A DNA stretch of 64,000 bases from Holothuria scabra (GCA_037179385.1 CM074187.1:7006001-7070000); one strand, 5' to 3'. Counted from the first letter of the stretch, positions 48,811 to 63,100 are shown. Notes: generated by a model not told the origin, from the sequence alone. Numbers and translations: made by a program.

Positions 48811-51755
48811 GGTGCATCGAGACATGCATCGTAAAGGATCTCCGAACGGGGTCGAGGTACAAGTACAACACTTCTTCCAGGCTTTCATCATTCAGCCCAA
48901 CAACGGCTGACTCTTTTGGACCTGAGCACCGTGTAGTTTTTGTACGATTGCATAAAATCGGCTCTAACGTAGACACAGCCATCAGGAGCATGTTTCGCCG
49001 ATGCGGAATATTCCTCAAAATAGTATTTCAAAGTTACTGGTCTATGACGTCACCCTTTTTGTCTACCCACCGAAAATCGTTGACCCACTTCGACCGATCG
49101 ATGATCTTAGTGTCAAAAGTTCTTTTTGTGGTGGTTACTGTATCAACGCTGCAAGTGTTTGTGCCCTCTAACCGTATGCCATTTCGCCACAATTTTAGGA
49201 ACATTGAATACACTTTGCGAGATTTTACGTTGAATGGTGACGATTTGCACATATCTATTGTAGCAGCTTTGCTGTCTTTCGTGGGATCGATGCCGGTCGA
49301 AATTTTCATTCGTTTAATAAGTTTTATTTCGGCCCAAAAGTATTCAACACGTGGGAGCATAACCAAAGAACAATCTACTCTAACATGTAGCAAAAAAGAC
49401 ACATCAGTGGGACCGGATCATTTTGAGCAAACTTCTAACAATTCTTTCCAACTGAAAGCAACTTTCAAAAACGTGGTAGAGGAATTAAAAGCAAAATTTG
49501 CATCCATCGGTTTAAGGAGCTCATACTCCAAAAATTCAAGAAGTACGTCTGTATCTTCCCATAATGCACAGAGCTCTGGTTTGAAACAGTATGGGACGCT
49601 TCAAGAAAATAACACTACCTCCCTCGGCAAGGAAAAGATGCCGCTAGAATATGTATCAAAATATAAAATGCAGGCTACCCAAGGAACATCACATGACTCG
49701 GGTCAATCAATGTCATTTAATGCCTCGATGCCAACTGCGACAGTGCCATACAAGAGGAAGGATCACATTTACGCAGAAATAAGTGACGACTTTATTGCAA
49801 TTAATCATGAACAGAGAAGCTCTTCTGCATCTGAAGACCAAGAAGCAGGGGAAAAATCTTCACAGACGCCCTGTCCCCCTTTGATTATATTGGCTATGGG
49901 GGATCAAAATGACCCTCGACAGAACTGGCCTGGCGATTCCTTCGACCATTATTTGACAGAAATTCATGATCCTGCTGTTTTAATGGATATCGACCCGACA
50001 AAAATTAAATTTAAAAAAGATTGCCGACATTCTAGATACAAGGGTGCCAATCAGAATAGTTCATGTGCTGCTGATCCATCGGAAACTTCGGGTTCCTTAG
50101 AATCAACGCACGTTAGCGTTTTAGACGAAGGAAGTTTAGCGGTACAAATTGAGGATGCTACTAAAAAACTAAAACAAGGTACTTGTACCAAAGAAACTGT
50201 AGATGCTTTCAGTAAACCACAAAAGACGGAGGACATGAAAGCAGAGAATCTTACATGGCATAAAACTGAGTCAGCGGCGATGGTAAATAATTCGTGTTGC
50301 CATCAGCACAAAGAGCGAATCTATCTTAAAAACTTGTCCTCACATTCACCTAACCAGACACCGATAGCCCTCGTTGTTGAGGGCGAATATAAACAATTTG
50401 CGCGCGGAGATGGTTTCACCACAAGCCAGGGTGAAGACACTGTATCTACGGTGAGCACTTCAAAAATGGTGAAATACCGCGATGTGCTCAGTAGAGGAAT
50501 GAGGGTAAGGAAAGCTTTCTTGGTTCGGGGAAAGAATTACATTGATAATTTTCGTGACATGTCAAAGGCGATGATTCGATCACTTTCTCTAAGTTCAGCT
50601 GGAGATGAGAGTGCCACTTCTTCAGAGAAGAGTGGACAAAGTAGTGTTACCATGCTACCAGATAAAGTGTCAAGAAAGAGAAGTTCCAGTGAACACAGTA
50701 TCAGTCAAACTCAAAGTGTATCATTGCATAAAAATAGGCCAACAGAAGCAAGGAGAAACAAGAGGATGGCAAAGATAGTTTATCATGGTGTAACCATCGC
50801 TCAACCTGAGGAAGAAAATACATCTATTTTGTACAAACTTAAATTGTGGTTATCAAACATCTTTGTAAATACGAAAACACGATCTGATAAAAGTGATTCC
50901 ACAGACACTGACGTGGGGTGTTTGGCTAATATGACAAACAAGGATGTGCCAAGACGACAGATTCCTACTTCTGAAAGTAGAAAACATGTCGTCAGCGAGA
51001 CTTTCACTCATGTAACCATGGACTCTACACTACTCGATGAGCCTCTTCACCGATCAGCTTCTAGCATTTCTGAAAGAGATGTGATGCCAGATATACTACA
51101 AAGTTCCATTTTCAAAGGTGTGGCAGGCAACCTACCTTTCCAGCAACCATCATTCCAATCTGCATCTCATGAAGAAGTATGGAGAACTTCTCCTGAGATT
51201 CAAGGAAAGAGAAAACCAAGCCAGAACAGAAACAATAACATGAACAAGATGACCATGTCATCGTCATCTAGTAGTAGCTTCCAAGATGATAAGAAACTTC
51301 ACACAGAACTGATTCATCTTCTGGCGAATCCTTTCCCTGAGATTGGAGATGATGCTTCATCTGTAGCTCCTAATTCCTCATCTTCAAGAACCATTCTGGA
51401 ACAGTTGGATAAAGTGGCACCATGGCAGTCCTCATCGACAACATCTAGATCTCCCAGTCCAGAGCCTAAACCTCTAAACCAGATTTTTCAGCCAGAAGAG
51501 AAGAAAATTGCCCATAAACATCTGAAGCTTCAAAAGCAAAGCTGCCTAGATAAAGTAGTTTTCTTGTTTTCATTGTTCTTTTGCATAAGTGCCATTGTTT
51601 GTAGCACATATTGTGTCAGTTTTCTGTGCAGAGATCAACTGAAGCATTTATGGGTTTTAATAGTTCTTTCCACAGTGACACTGCTTGTAGGGTTTGACTT
51701 GCTAAAAGCATTTGTGATCAGTGCTACTCATTTAGCCTGTTTTGCCTGTACATGA
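48811..51755 (+). CDS. Large exon of a polycystin-1-like membrane protein
   Basis: Entered by a 3' splice site at 48810 and open for about 980 codons. It begins in the end of a PLAT/LH2 domain (ETCIVKDLRTGSRYKYN). A membrane segment follows (SKVLFVVVTVSTLQVFV), then the polycystin-1 family block YTLRDFTLNGDDLHISIVAA with LLSFVGSMPVEIFIRLISF. A cytoplasmic, Ser-rich, probably disordered region of about 730 residues comes next. Two further membrane segments end it (VVFLFSLFFCISAIVCSTYC; LWVLIVLSTVTLLVGFDLLK), matching the next helix pair of the family. The frame stops at 51755. Either the last codons are read-through of a missed 5' splice site (a GT at about 51748) or the protein truly ends short. 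Such proteins act as membrane receptor/channel subunits. Confidence 0.72.
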
Positions 51756-53600
51756 CAGCCAGGCAGTAGCCAGACAAGTCACTGGCAGAGAACAAAATAC
51801 CTTTCAGGGTTGCCAGAATTTCAGGGGACAGGTGTAGTCCAATGCATTACTACATTGGGAAATTCTTATCTTCTATACAGCAACAAAGAAAAAAAAAAGA
51901 TTCGCTTAATACATTGTCTTCTTTGAAGTATATGTTTTACATACCTCCCCGATATGCTACCAGCAACAGTAGCACAGAAAAGTTACATCAGGACTCATTA
52001 TGCAGGTCATTGAACAAAAGAAACAAATAAATGAAAAAGTAGAATTGTTTCTTTTAGATTTGAGGATGACACTTTATTTTGGTCAATTATGCAAATGCAA
52101 ATAACATGTGTGAAAATACATCTTTCCATGCCTCATTTTTTGTCTGCCTAGTACTAGAAGCAGCTTCAAATCTAGTTTGTTAAGTATATGGATAAAACAC
52201 CCGTAAAATATATGATTACCTCAAAGTCAAACATTTTATAGTTGTTTTGCGACACACATCCTTTTCAACAGAAATAAATAAATAAATATCGTCAATATTC
52301 CTGGAATATTTCACAGAGGACTGTTCTTGGCAGTGAGGAGAAATCAAGGTAATTAGTAATTACTTCCACCTTCAAATTTAAAAATGAGCTCATGACAAGT
52401 ATCAAATTCAACAGAGATTTACTCACAGTTTTATGATGCTAGAAAAGTATACCAAGTTATAGCTTTCCCAAGTACAGAACCTATTAAAGAGCTTACCGTT
52501 CAGCTACTGTATTTTGAGATAAATTCAGTTTAATGATTTGTTCTTGTTGTATTGCAGTGAGACATTGATGTTAGTGATAAACTTCATTACTGACAGAACA
52601 ACAGCCCTTGGCAAAGGCATTTGCTTGAAACCTGAAAAAAGGTCTTCTTTGGGGGGGGGGGGCAACTTTTGCTAAACTCTCCAACTGAATTCTAGTGGCA
52701 TACGATATTAATTAGGCTTCACTTCCTAAAACATTGGATTTTATTGGCTAGATAAGTTTCATTTTGAAAGTTAGTGTAATAAAAAGAAAAATAAAAGACT
52801 TCAGGGTGCACTCCATAATATACAGCTGTTAAATTAATACCAATTTAGGATTTTTTTTATTCCATCTCCAAACTATTTTTCATTTTTCAACTTGTTTTGA
52901 ATTGTATACAATTTCGTCTTTGAGAGTTACTGCTATACATCTACTCTAAATTATTGAAAAAAAAGTAAGAAAAGTTATGAAAATCTAACAATTAAACCAT
53001 AGTTGATGTTACACCAATGAAGTATGAAGACAAACAGAGACTCTTGTCAGTGGTGTGCTCTCGTGAAGTTCCTGCATGTAATGCATTGTGGTGCAATAGC
53101 ACAACCTTTTTAAACTAAATATAAAGATTTAACAACATTGGATTATGAGTTAGGTGGGAATCAACCAAACACCAACAGGAACATGTTACCAAGTGTCTGC
53201 TATTTACAAAGGTTAAGTGCAATGCAGTTCAAATTCAAGTTTGGTTTCAAATAGGGCGAAAAATGGTTCAAATCCTCTCCTGTTATCATCTCTAACTACA
53301 AGCAGGAAATGCCATGGGTATATTCCACAATCCCAGCACACAGTGGGGAGGGGAGTACTTGCATAGGAGTCAGTAGCTTGTCTTTGTTACCAATCTTTCT
53401 AAAAGTCTATCAAAGCATCTTAAATAGCACCTTTCTTTATCTTTGACTAGGCATTTATGATACATGACCTTCAGCAACTAATGTCACGACAGCAATATTG
53501 ATAATACAAAAGTACAAAAATAAACTATGGAGAATGACCATGGTGGACATTAACTGTACAACAAAGCTGAAGAAAGGTGGGAAGGGTAATTGCAAATCGT
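51756..53600. other. Noncoding region after the polycystin-like exon
   Basis: AATAAA occurs at 52025 and in a (AATA)n stretch near 52273, either of which could be a plus-strand polyadenylation signal. A G run lies near 52651-52661. No further exon is recognised. Confidence 0.4.
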
Positions 53601-53606
53601 TTTATT
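53601..53606 (-). terminator. Polyadenylation signal of POFUT2
   Basis: AATAAA on the minus strand, 30 bases after the stop codon of the last exon. Confidence 0.55.
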
Positions 53607-53635
53607 GGGGAGATAATTCAGCGTGAAGACAAATG

Positions 53636-53792
53636 TCACCAACGTATATTCCAAACCGAGGGTTGATCACAGTTGCTTTCTTCCCCTTCACCACAGAAGC
53701 GGTTGTAGGTCATCTTTGGATCAAAGCCTAATATTTGTCTCTCTTCATGGATGCGGAAGGAAAATGTAGATGTCCCCGTCCCTATAAAATAC
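53636..53792 (-). CDS. POFUT2: POFUT2, last coding exon
   Basis: Encodes the C-terminal end: [20 protein letters not shown], then [14 protein letters not shown] and a final WNIRW before a TGA at 53638-53636. This closely follows the human POFUT2 C-terminus as I remember it, including the [11 protein letters not shown] block that helps form the GDP-fucose site. The 3' splice site is TTTTTCTGTAG ahead of 53792, and the phase joins the previous exon in the Arg codon. The enzyme adds O-fucose to thrombospondin type 1 repeats in the endoplasmic reticulum. An AATAAA signal follows closely. Confidence 0.93.
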
Positions 53793-53946
53793 CTACAGAA
53801 AAATGACAATATTGACTAAATTTAAAAAAAATAATATCCTTCAAATGAGATGACAATTTGAATTTAACAAAATCTAGTTGGAGTTTTGCACACTTACAAC
53901 TCAAGTTTTATATATCACACATTGAAATTTCATAAGTGCCCCTTAA

Positions 53947-54287
53947 GCCCAGGTCACACTAAAGCAATATTGGATTGGATTTCACTCCCAATTTTTGTGA
54001 GTTTTACTTAATATCCCCTCCATATTTGGTCACAAAAAGACAACCTGGTTAAATATATGATTTGTATCGCAGGACTGCAAAAATCTAAGTTATACTAACT
54101 ATGCCATGATGTCAAGAAATAAATAGTTTACATTTCATTTTCATGGTCCTCTAATACCGATCATACATTTACACAGGATGGCAAATTTCTGGTTCTTTCC
54201 AACAATGGATGGAGGAAATCTTAACTAAAACTCATAAAAATTGGATAGTAATCCCATCCGATATAGCTGTAGTGTGACCTGGGCGTT
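53947..54287. mobile_element. MITE family A, copy 2, in a POFUT2 intron
   Basis: Best preserved copy. The left GCCCAGGTCACACTAAAGC and right GCTGTAGTGTGACCTGGGC are imperfect inverted repeats of 19-20 bases. The interior matches 35668-36039 over most of its length. Confidence 0.85.
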
Positions 54288-55605
54288 TATATGGAGAAAG
54301 GGCAAATTGAACTCTGGTAAAGCAAGGCCAGTGTCAAAATAAATTGTTCACAATGACGACATGAACAAGATGAATCAGTGTTGAATATTTCATCTGAATA
54401 CAACTACAAAATCTGAGGGAAACAAATTCTTCTATTTCAGGGCAAGTAGAGTCTAACAGCAAATATTAATCTTTTGTTTGAATTCTTCTTTTCTCTTACT
54501 TAACCGATTATTTGCCAGAATCACATTGGAGAGCTCTTTCAAGTGAGAGGAAATACTCTTTCAAGTTAGAGGAAATATTAAGTCTATTTTTCTTGTACAA
54601 GAATTTCTCACAGATGCAAGACTGGACAACCTCATCCATACAGTGACTGATTCAAATATTAGACCATGATGACAAATCAATTTTTTGTTAGTTTTAACTC
54701 AATATTTTAATGTAGTGTCGAATTAAGTCATGGTAAACTTGGAAAAACAAACTCCTTTAAAAGAAGGGTTTAAGGTAACAACAGGATTTGGTATTTAGAG
54801 GGGTACTTATTCTGAGCATTTCAGTGAAATTTGCATTGAAATCCGATGTGTGGTTCCCAAGATATGAGCACCTAAAGTTTTCACAATTTCAACAAAAAGT
54901 GAACTTGAAGCAAGCACATATGACATCACATCCCCACATTAATGGGCAGTCTTTTGTTTTCCTTCAAACTTTATAGTGGATTTTCTCCTCAACAATCCCA
55001 TATTATTAAAATGTGATTGCATAAGTGACATGAGAATTTTACAAACTTTGCATCACCCATGGGGCGGTCATACTCCTATTAACTTCAAGGTTATCACAAC
55101 AGTCTGATTAACAAAGGGAAACAAAGCATTCCTTGTCAATCTGAGGAAGTGAAATAAGCTCTGCTGCCCTCAAACTCACTTTTGAACACAAATCTACTGA
55201 CTTCATTCACTGAAATCTCAAGAAATACATGTCCTATTCAAATGAAACTTTCACCACACTGTGTAGATTTTGTTCATCTTTCACATATGAAAATTAAATT
55301 TTTGCTTAAACTTCCCCTTTAAGAAATGACAATTAAATGAAGGAAAATCAAAGAGAAGGAATGTCAATTCAATACAACGGGATGGGGAAGGGGTACAGCA
55401 GAGTAAGGGTGGGGGAAGTAACCTGTTGGAGGTATGTGAAGGCCTATACACTGGTATGTCAGAGTGTAGACAATAAAACTATATATAACATTTATATACA
55501 TAAAATAGCAAACCCAAACCATAAATACTAGGATAATATGAATTAAGTAAAGCAATAAATACAAACTGTTAAAATGAAAAGCAAATACACAAGGTGTTAA
55601 CCTTA
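54288..55605. other. POFUT2 intron sequence
   Basis: Intron between the last two exons. No other feature seen. Confidence 0.6.
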
Positions 55606-56008
55606 AGCCCCAGCCACACTACAACAAATTTGAATTTTAATATGAATTTTTTGTGGGTATGTTTTAAAATATCTGGTGGCAAAGATCCCCAAATTGCCAA
55701 CTAGTATAAATGTATGGTTTGTATTGCAGGACTATGAAATTTTTATTTACCTTACTATTTCATGATGTCACATTGAGAGACAGCTTTCTTTGAACTATGC
55801 ATGTCTGATTAAATCTGTCTCTTGGTGTAATGTCATGTAAAAAATCAGGAAACATTTCATTTATCACAGACCTTTGATGCAAATCACATTTAAACAGGTT
55901 GGCAAATTTTTGGTTCTTCTTTATGACCAGAGATGAGAAAAGTATTAATAAAAATTCACAAAATCAGATTGGGGTCCAATCAGAATTCTTTGTAGTGTGA
56001 CTGCTGCT
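55606..56008. mobile_element. MITE family A, copy 3 (diverged), in a POFUT2 intron
   Basis: GCCCCAGCCACACTACAAC at the left, and TTTGTAGTGTGACTGCTGCT at the right. The interior GTTTGTATTGCAGGACTATG matches copy 2. It ends only about 25 bases from the splice donor of the next exon. Confidence 0.7.
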
Positions 56009-56034
56009 GAAAAGCTCAATACCTCTTTTCTTAC

Positions 56035-56164
56035 CTAGCATGGGCACAGATCCACTGATCAATAATTGCAACTCCTCCATCCATGAAGTTCTCCAACACT
56101 GCCTTTGGAGGAATGTAATGATAAACATCATACCCAGATAGATGGTCCTTTAGTTCTTTTATTT
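56035..56164 (-). CDS. POFUT2: POFUT2, penultimate coding exon in the window
   Basis: 130 bases with TTATTTACAG before and GTAAG after it. It encodes IKELKDHLSGYDVYHYIPPK, then VLENFMDGGVAIIDQWICAH. The GGVAIIDQWICAHAR block is nearly the same as in human POFUT2. It is entered in phase 1 from the upstream exon (Glu codon) and leaves after two bases of an Arg codon, and both junctions restore the frame exactly. Confidence 0.93.
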
Positions 56165-57519
56165 CTGTAAATAAAAAATGGCCATTTATTTAAAACTCTG
56201 GTGTTATGAAGATTACATATGCTTGATATGTAATGCTACAAAACATTACAAATACAAAGAATAGCAACAATTCCTCCTATCTTAACTAATCATATATTCA
56301 CAATTTTGATGTCACACTTGTTTCATGAATAAACATGCACAAAATATGGAAATATGTGACATCATAGATGATCTTATCAATTATGGCTAATGTTAGCCTA
56401 TTGATTTTCTAATCTTCAGATTACGCTTAACTTGAAACATATTGGTATCTCCCAAAGAACTATTACTGAATTTGAAATTTTTTTCTTGGAAAATATTGAT
56501 ACTGCACACCAGGCACTAATATTAGTAATTAAAAGATAACTTTTCTAGGGTTAACAAAGAAGCGGTGTCATTTAGCAACACTCTGGGTCATTGCTTTTGA
56601 GTAGGCAATGATTTATTCAAGCAACCATCTTACTTTGAAGAGGTATATCTTGAAAACAGAAAAAGACATTGAAATGTGCCAAAAGATCTCTCATTAAAAG
56701 ATTTATTTTTAGCTTCTTCAAATCAGGTCTTTGTGGGTGGTGGCTTGTCCCTTTTCATTCCATTGGATTACCCCAAGTTCTAACAAAAGCTAAGGACTCT
56801 TATGCTTAAAAATTGGGGAAAATTAAAAACCTTGCATGTTCATTTTACTTTCAGTTAACCATGTATAAATGATGTTTCAAATATTGTGGGAAACTGAACT
56901 TCTGGCAAAGGTGTTGTGCTGACCATTAACTTACGAATATATACAACTAATCAGTTTCAAATGATGACAAGTAACTGGAATGAGAAAAGAGATGCCACTT
57001 AAACTGCCACTACAATGACATACCAACTGAACTAAAAGCATACTGTAGCTGCTTTAAGCTCAGTACCAAAGTAAAGGAAGGAAAATGTGAAAATTTGAGC
57101 TGAGTAGAATTGTTCCTCCTACATTGGAACACTAATGGTTTGTCTAGTAAGATTTAAGGCACCTATTCCAGTTCCAGTTTCAGGAACCTATTGTCAAACA
57201 CAACTTTCAATCTGTTAACCTATGATTAGCCCACCCGACTTCAAAATTGGCCAGTGCCTCTGCTTTGTGAATTATAGTTGTTGTGAATCTTAGGAAGGTT
57301 TGGCCGAGAGTAACAGAAACAGAAGTAAAAGAATCTTAAACCAGAATGCAAAAATGCATTGAGGCTTCGATGATACATAAATGTACTGTTTCAAATTTGC
57401 CATCATGCACCATTACCTTCTCACTCAAATGTTAAACTGGCATGTTCAAAAAATAATTTTGTTATTCCAGATGCCCTTTTGACCTCGATAAAGGTATATA
57501 TTTACATAGATAGATAGAC

Positions 57520-58995
57520 AGACATCTTGAGATATCGCTTTAACAAGATTTTTAGACTTTGACCCCTGGTGACCCAAAATGAACTTTGACCTCCGCCAAA
57601 AGAAATAGGGACCATGTCCTGACTATAACGCATCTACATACCAAATATGAAATCTATCCAAGTTTCTGATCTTGAGATATCATGTTAACAATATTTTCAG
57701 ACTTTGACAGCTGGTGACCCCGGATGACCTTTCACCTCTGTCAAAGACTACAAGGACCATCTCCTGACCATAAGCCATCCACATACCACATATGAAATTT
57801 ATCCAAGTTTCCTATCTTAAGATATCATGTAAACAATATTTTCAGACTTTCACCCCAGTGACCCCAGATGACCTTTGACCTCCACCAAAAACAATAGGGA
57901 CCCATCTCCTAACCATAACCCATCCACACACCATATATAAAATCAATTCAAGTTTCCTGTCTTGAGATATCATGTTGACCAGATTTTCAGACTTTGACCC
58001 CTGGTGAACCCAGATGACCTTTGAACTCCACCAAAAACAATAGCGACCATCTCCTGACTATAACATATCTACATATCAAATATGAAATTTATCCAAGTTT
58101 CCAATCTGGAGATATTGTGTTAAAAATATTTTCAGACTTTGAACCCTGGTGACCCCAGATGACCTTTGACCTCCCGAAAAACAAAAGGGACCATTTCCTG
58201 ACCATAACGCATCAACATACCAAATATTGAATCTACCCAAGTTTCTGATCTTGAGATATCGTGTTAATGAGATTTTCAGACTTTGAACCCTGGTGACCCC
58301 AGATGACCTTTGACCTCCCGAAAAACAATAGGGACCATTTCCTGACCATAACGCATCAACATACCAAATATCTAATCTACCCAAGTTTCTGATCTTGAGA
58401 TATCGTGTCAATGAGATTTTCAGACTTTGACCCCTGGTGACCCCAGATGACCTGTGACCTCCAGGAAAACATTAGGGACCATCTCCTGACCATAACGCAT
58501 TAACATACCAAATATGAAATCTACCCGAGTTTCTGATCTTGAGATATCGTGTTAAACAAATTTTCAGACTTTGACCCCTGATGACCCCAGATGACCTTTG
58601 ACCTCTGCAAAAAACAATAGGGACCACGTCCTGACCATAACGCATTAACATACCAAATATGAAATCTACCCAAGTTTCTGATCTTGAGATATCGTGTTAA
58701 CAAGATTTTCAGACTTTGATCCCTGATGATCCCGGATGACCTTTGACCTCTGCAAAAAACAATAGGGACCATGTCCTGACCATTATGCATTAACATACCA
58801 AATATGAAATCTACCCAAACTTCCTATCTTGAGATATCATGTTAAAAAGATTTTCAGACTTCCACCCCTGGTGACCCGAGATGACCTTTGACCTCTGCCA
58901 AAAACAATAGGGTTCTTCCTCTCAATATGGTGCATCTATGTATCAACTTCAAGTTTGAAAACTGTCAGATATTCCTATCTTGAGATATTGTGTTA
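57520..58995 (-). repeat. ~145-bp tandem repeat array with DR1 motif, array 2
   Basis: About ten units in inverse orientation to array 1. TGACCTTTGACCTCC or a close variant starts near 57590, 57728, 57869, 58017, 58160, 58303, 58448, 58592, 58737 and 58882. Every unit also carries the GAGATATCxxGTTAACAxxATTTTCAGACTT block. It lies in a POFUT2 intron. Reading frames inside it encode repeats of the unit and are not genes. Confidence 0.92.
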
Positions 58996-59009
58996 AACAG
59001 CAAAGTGTC

Positions 59010-59080
59010 ACAAACACACACACACATACATCCACACACACACATACACACACACACACACACATACACACACACACACC
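59010..59080. repeat. (CA)n microsatellite
   Basis: CA repeat with some CATACA interruptions, directly next to the DR1 array. Confidence 0.9.
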
Positions 59081-59932
59081 ATCATGAATGCATAGGTTTC
59101 TCTTTCATCGAAACCAAAAATAACACTTTTGGAGATGTATTTTCAGCCTTTTTAAGGCAGAGTAGATGAATAGGGCCTGCAAGACTCTTCTTCAACATTG
59201 CAGTAACTAGTAGCTGATTATTTACAAGATTAACAGGCAATAAAATTCTTGATCCATCTGGAGACTCCACTCATCTGATCATCTGCCAGTTTTCTAAAGA
59301 CCATTATCTTTCACATTTCCTTCCCACAATATGTAAAAAATTTGCCTTTTTTATGATTGCAAGGACTCATGAGGGTTGCTGATTTCCAAATTTTCCAATG
59401 ATAGGTCCTCTGGAGTTCCCAATACTGGCACTAGACTTGGGCATGTTCCCCAACTCTACTTAAAAGCCTTTACTCTTATCACACAAGTTGGGTAAACTAC
59501 CATTGGTACTTCCTAATAGTGTCAAAAACGTCCCCTTAAATCATAATTTAGAGTTCAGATTTATATCTTAATTAAATGTTGCACTGAATCTCTTGATCTT
59601 TTCTACCATTCAATAGAATCAATGCATGTGATGTCACAGAGTATAAAGTGTCCCCATGTTTGGAACAAAGTGCATATCATTAAAGGTTACATCAATAAAT
59701 GTTGACAGCTGATTTGTCAACAATTTGGATATGCATGTTTGATAGTCTTTTATACAGGCAACTGCATGTGTTTCGAATGCTTCATTGTTTTTCTTTAGTA
59801 AACACACCAAGGATGCACTTAAACTAAAAGAACAGAATATAATACAGAGACAATCCCTTCCCCCTCTCCATATATTTATATCACTGTCTGGGTTGCAACC
59901 AATGTCTAATAACTTTCAAGAGAGGTACTCAC

Positions 59933-60113
59933 CAAAGTTGGGTGCATCTGTTGCAATAAATATCTTCTTTAACTTGTGCTTCTTTAAAAGTTTAATGATA
60001 TGCTTAGCAGCATTTTCAAGGGATGGGACATCTTTCCTGTTATTTCTTGCATAATCCTGTCGTCTCAAGTGAGCAGCAAGATAGGGTCCCCCTAAAGCAC
60101 TGTTTGGCTCTTT
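59933..60113 (-). CDS. POFUT2: POFUT2, third-last coding exon
   Basis: 181 bases between CTGTTCATTTCAG and GTGAGTA. It encodes [20 protein letters not shown], then [20 protein letters not shown] and [16 protein letters not shown]-x-D is the conserved fucosyltransferase motif that contacts GDP-fucose. The length and order agree with human POFUT2. Upstream exons must lie to the right, beyond 60,113; I found none with confidence before the window end. Confidence 0.93.
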
Positions 60114-63100
60114 CTGAAATGAACAGAAACACAACTGATAAAGTAGATTATCTGAACCAACAACAAATAATGGTCCCTAGGTCCTATCTTCAGAGCTGCC
60201 AACTAGTACGTTTTTAACGTATTAATACCTTTTTTAGGGGTAAAATACATTTGTACGTTTTGCTCTGCAAAAATCCGTTTTTTGAAAGTTCTGGGAATGA
60301 GTGTGCGAATCTGGCCGTCTGTGATAACGATCATGTGCATTAATGTGCTATCCCCTTCTGCAAGTGATATCTACAGCTTGCTGCACGGGCACGCGCAAAC
60401 CATTGCATGATGCAAACAAAGATAATCTTTGTAACCAATACAATTTCCTGCTCTCTGCACATACCCAACTTTATATGACCACTTTTTGTTGTTATGACTC
60501 CCATAGTTAAGACCTAACAACTGATCCCAAATACAGAAACAGTTTGCAATGATCAAGGTCTCAGTGCTGTTTTAGCAATTGCTGAGTACAGGTATCATAT
60601 CAGCACAACATCACAATGCTGATAAAAAAGGTTTATGGGAAAATGCAGTCATTCCAATATGAATTCATGTAGCAGTCTTCCCTATTTCATGACTGGCTCC
60701 AGAGAACCATGTGACAATCGATACATTTCTTCCTCAACGATACAATTTTCTAGGACTATCTGCTGGGTTTGCCTTGAATATGTAATACTTAAGTTCTGAA
60801 ACATCATGAAAGATACTAGATGAAAGGGATGAAGACAATTATGAGATTTGGCTGTTGTTTCAAAATAAGTTTGGGATAACTACTTTTGCCCTATAAAGAA
60901 AGCCATAGCTAGTGATATTTCCTTTGCCTGCACTGGTGATTCAAAAATGATACTAGCAGTGACCAGCAATACTAGAATGTGAAGACAATTAAGCTTTGTT
61001 AAAATGTTCTGTTTGTAATATTAATGACTGTGAATCATGACTGCAATTACCCTTCATAACTGAGTTAGGGACACAAACCTTAGCAGCATTAACTTGCAGT
61101 TTTACTAGCTTACAGAATGAGAGTCAATACTTAGATATGATTAAAGATATGCTGCTAAGCTGCCAATGACACGACAGTGAAAAAAGGTGAATGAAGAAAA
61201 GAAGGTATTCAAAGCCATGAATTTTAGCAATACTTCAAAGAAGCAGCACAACTTTGAATTATTGAAGCCCTTGTGGCAATAAAACACACACACAAAAAAG
61301 CAACAACAACATAAAATTCATAATCAAGCTATTGTGCCAGCCTTTGCAGCTACTGTTCAAGAATTGTATCTGACAAATTTAGTAGAAGGTGAATTGCAAA
61401 ACTCTGTTTTTCTGTTTGCATGGCTACGTGTTTTTTGTTTGTTACTTACGTCTTTTTTCCACTGTCCTACACTCTGCCTTCTCTTTGTTCTAACACCATC
61501 CTAACACTTGCCTTTATCCTGACACTGACCTCAAAATTACCATAGATGTATGGGAGGTTACTTTGGCAGGGGACGAGAGCAATTTTGGGCCGAATAATGG
61601 TACCATTTATGATTTTTCTTCTCATGTTTTGCCCTAATGGACCACCTGATTTTGCCCAAACTAGGAGGGTAAGTTCCCCTTCCCCAGCACATCTCCTCAT
61701 GCACCTATTAAAATAGCCTTTCTAGGATATAGAGAGGTCGGGACAAAGAAATGTCAAAACAAATGGCTGTCCCAGGAATAAAAAAATCTAATCAAACCAG
61801 CAAAATGACAAAGATACACGTTTCAAAGTAGGACTTATGTGCACATTTTGATAATACTGAATATCCATCCCCCAAGATCCATAATTCATTTATTCTTAGG
61901 AATAAACTTCCACTTTCATTTGTCCATTTCAGTATGACCATGCATTATTATTCTGGCATAAATTCATGGTAATGAATAAATGCATTCATATCAATAGGCT
62001 CCACCCTACTGAAGGTTCTGCTGTCTGATATGGTGAATGTACCATGCTGATACTTATTAGTTTCTTTAATTCAAACTTCTTGTGTATATGAATGAGCACA
62101 GTTAAACAACTGTAGACCTGTGAATAAGAACAGGATAATGCACAATCACTGGTTAATGCAAGCAAAGCAGGAAGGGCACAGCTCGAGTGCATCCAGCAAT
62201 AACACTGATTATGCATTATTCTGTACTATTGCAAAGTCCTTTAATTTTTAACCTTTAAATCCCTATGCAAGAAAAGTTGCTGAAAACTCCAGGCCCTAAA
62301 TGGCAACTCTGAAGCAGTGTCCAGTGGCCAAGACAGCCCTATTGCACACAGAAATAAAATTAAGCTTGGGAAAATACTCTTCAGTACCAGAGGTATAGAA
62401 TCCAGAATTACTCAAGAAAAATGTCACTAGAAAAAATATGCTTTTTGATCAAAAGAAAGTAAAACATTCACGACAAATAATTTGTCAATACCTAACAAGC
62501 TTTGAAGAGTCTGTCTGGGACAAGAAACAAATCACTGGAACATGTGGAATGCTGCATATTGTAATTACCAGGATATACTCCTGTGGTGATACATTTAAGT
62601 AAAATTTCAACAGCTCTATGGTACTATGGAGTTTAGGAGTATACACAAGATATTAATAAGGACAAGTGGACTTGTAAATATTTGTTGATGGATCTGCTGA
62701 TGAAGTAATGAGAACAGATTTGTCAAAACCTGGTCAGTTAATACCTAAAAAACTGAAGTACACAACTTACAGTACAATTACAGGTTACATACATACACAA
62801 GGGTGGTGCTAGGGTGTTTTGATAGGGAGCAAAAGAATGAACTGAGTCCTTATTTTTTCTTTTTTCTTGTCTTTCCCTTCTATTTTTACAATTTCTTGCG
62901 AGCATAAAGCCCCCCCCCCCCAACACTGCCCCTACATGTGAAGTATGAAACTGAGATTATCACAAAAAGGGGTGCAAATTCTGAGCAGTTCATGCTCTTG
63001 CTCAAGAAGAATACATCGCTTCCCCAGAAAAACATGTTTACATCAAATTTCATCAATTATTGAAATGTTACACAAGTCAGTCTGCATATCCACATCAACT

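Noticed and set aside
58076..58796. Two minus-strand frames with repeated peptide blocks
   Set aside because: They are translations of the ~145-bp DR1 tandem repeat.
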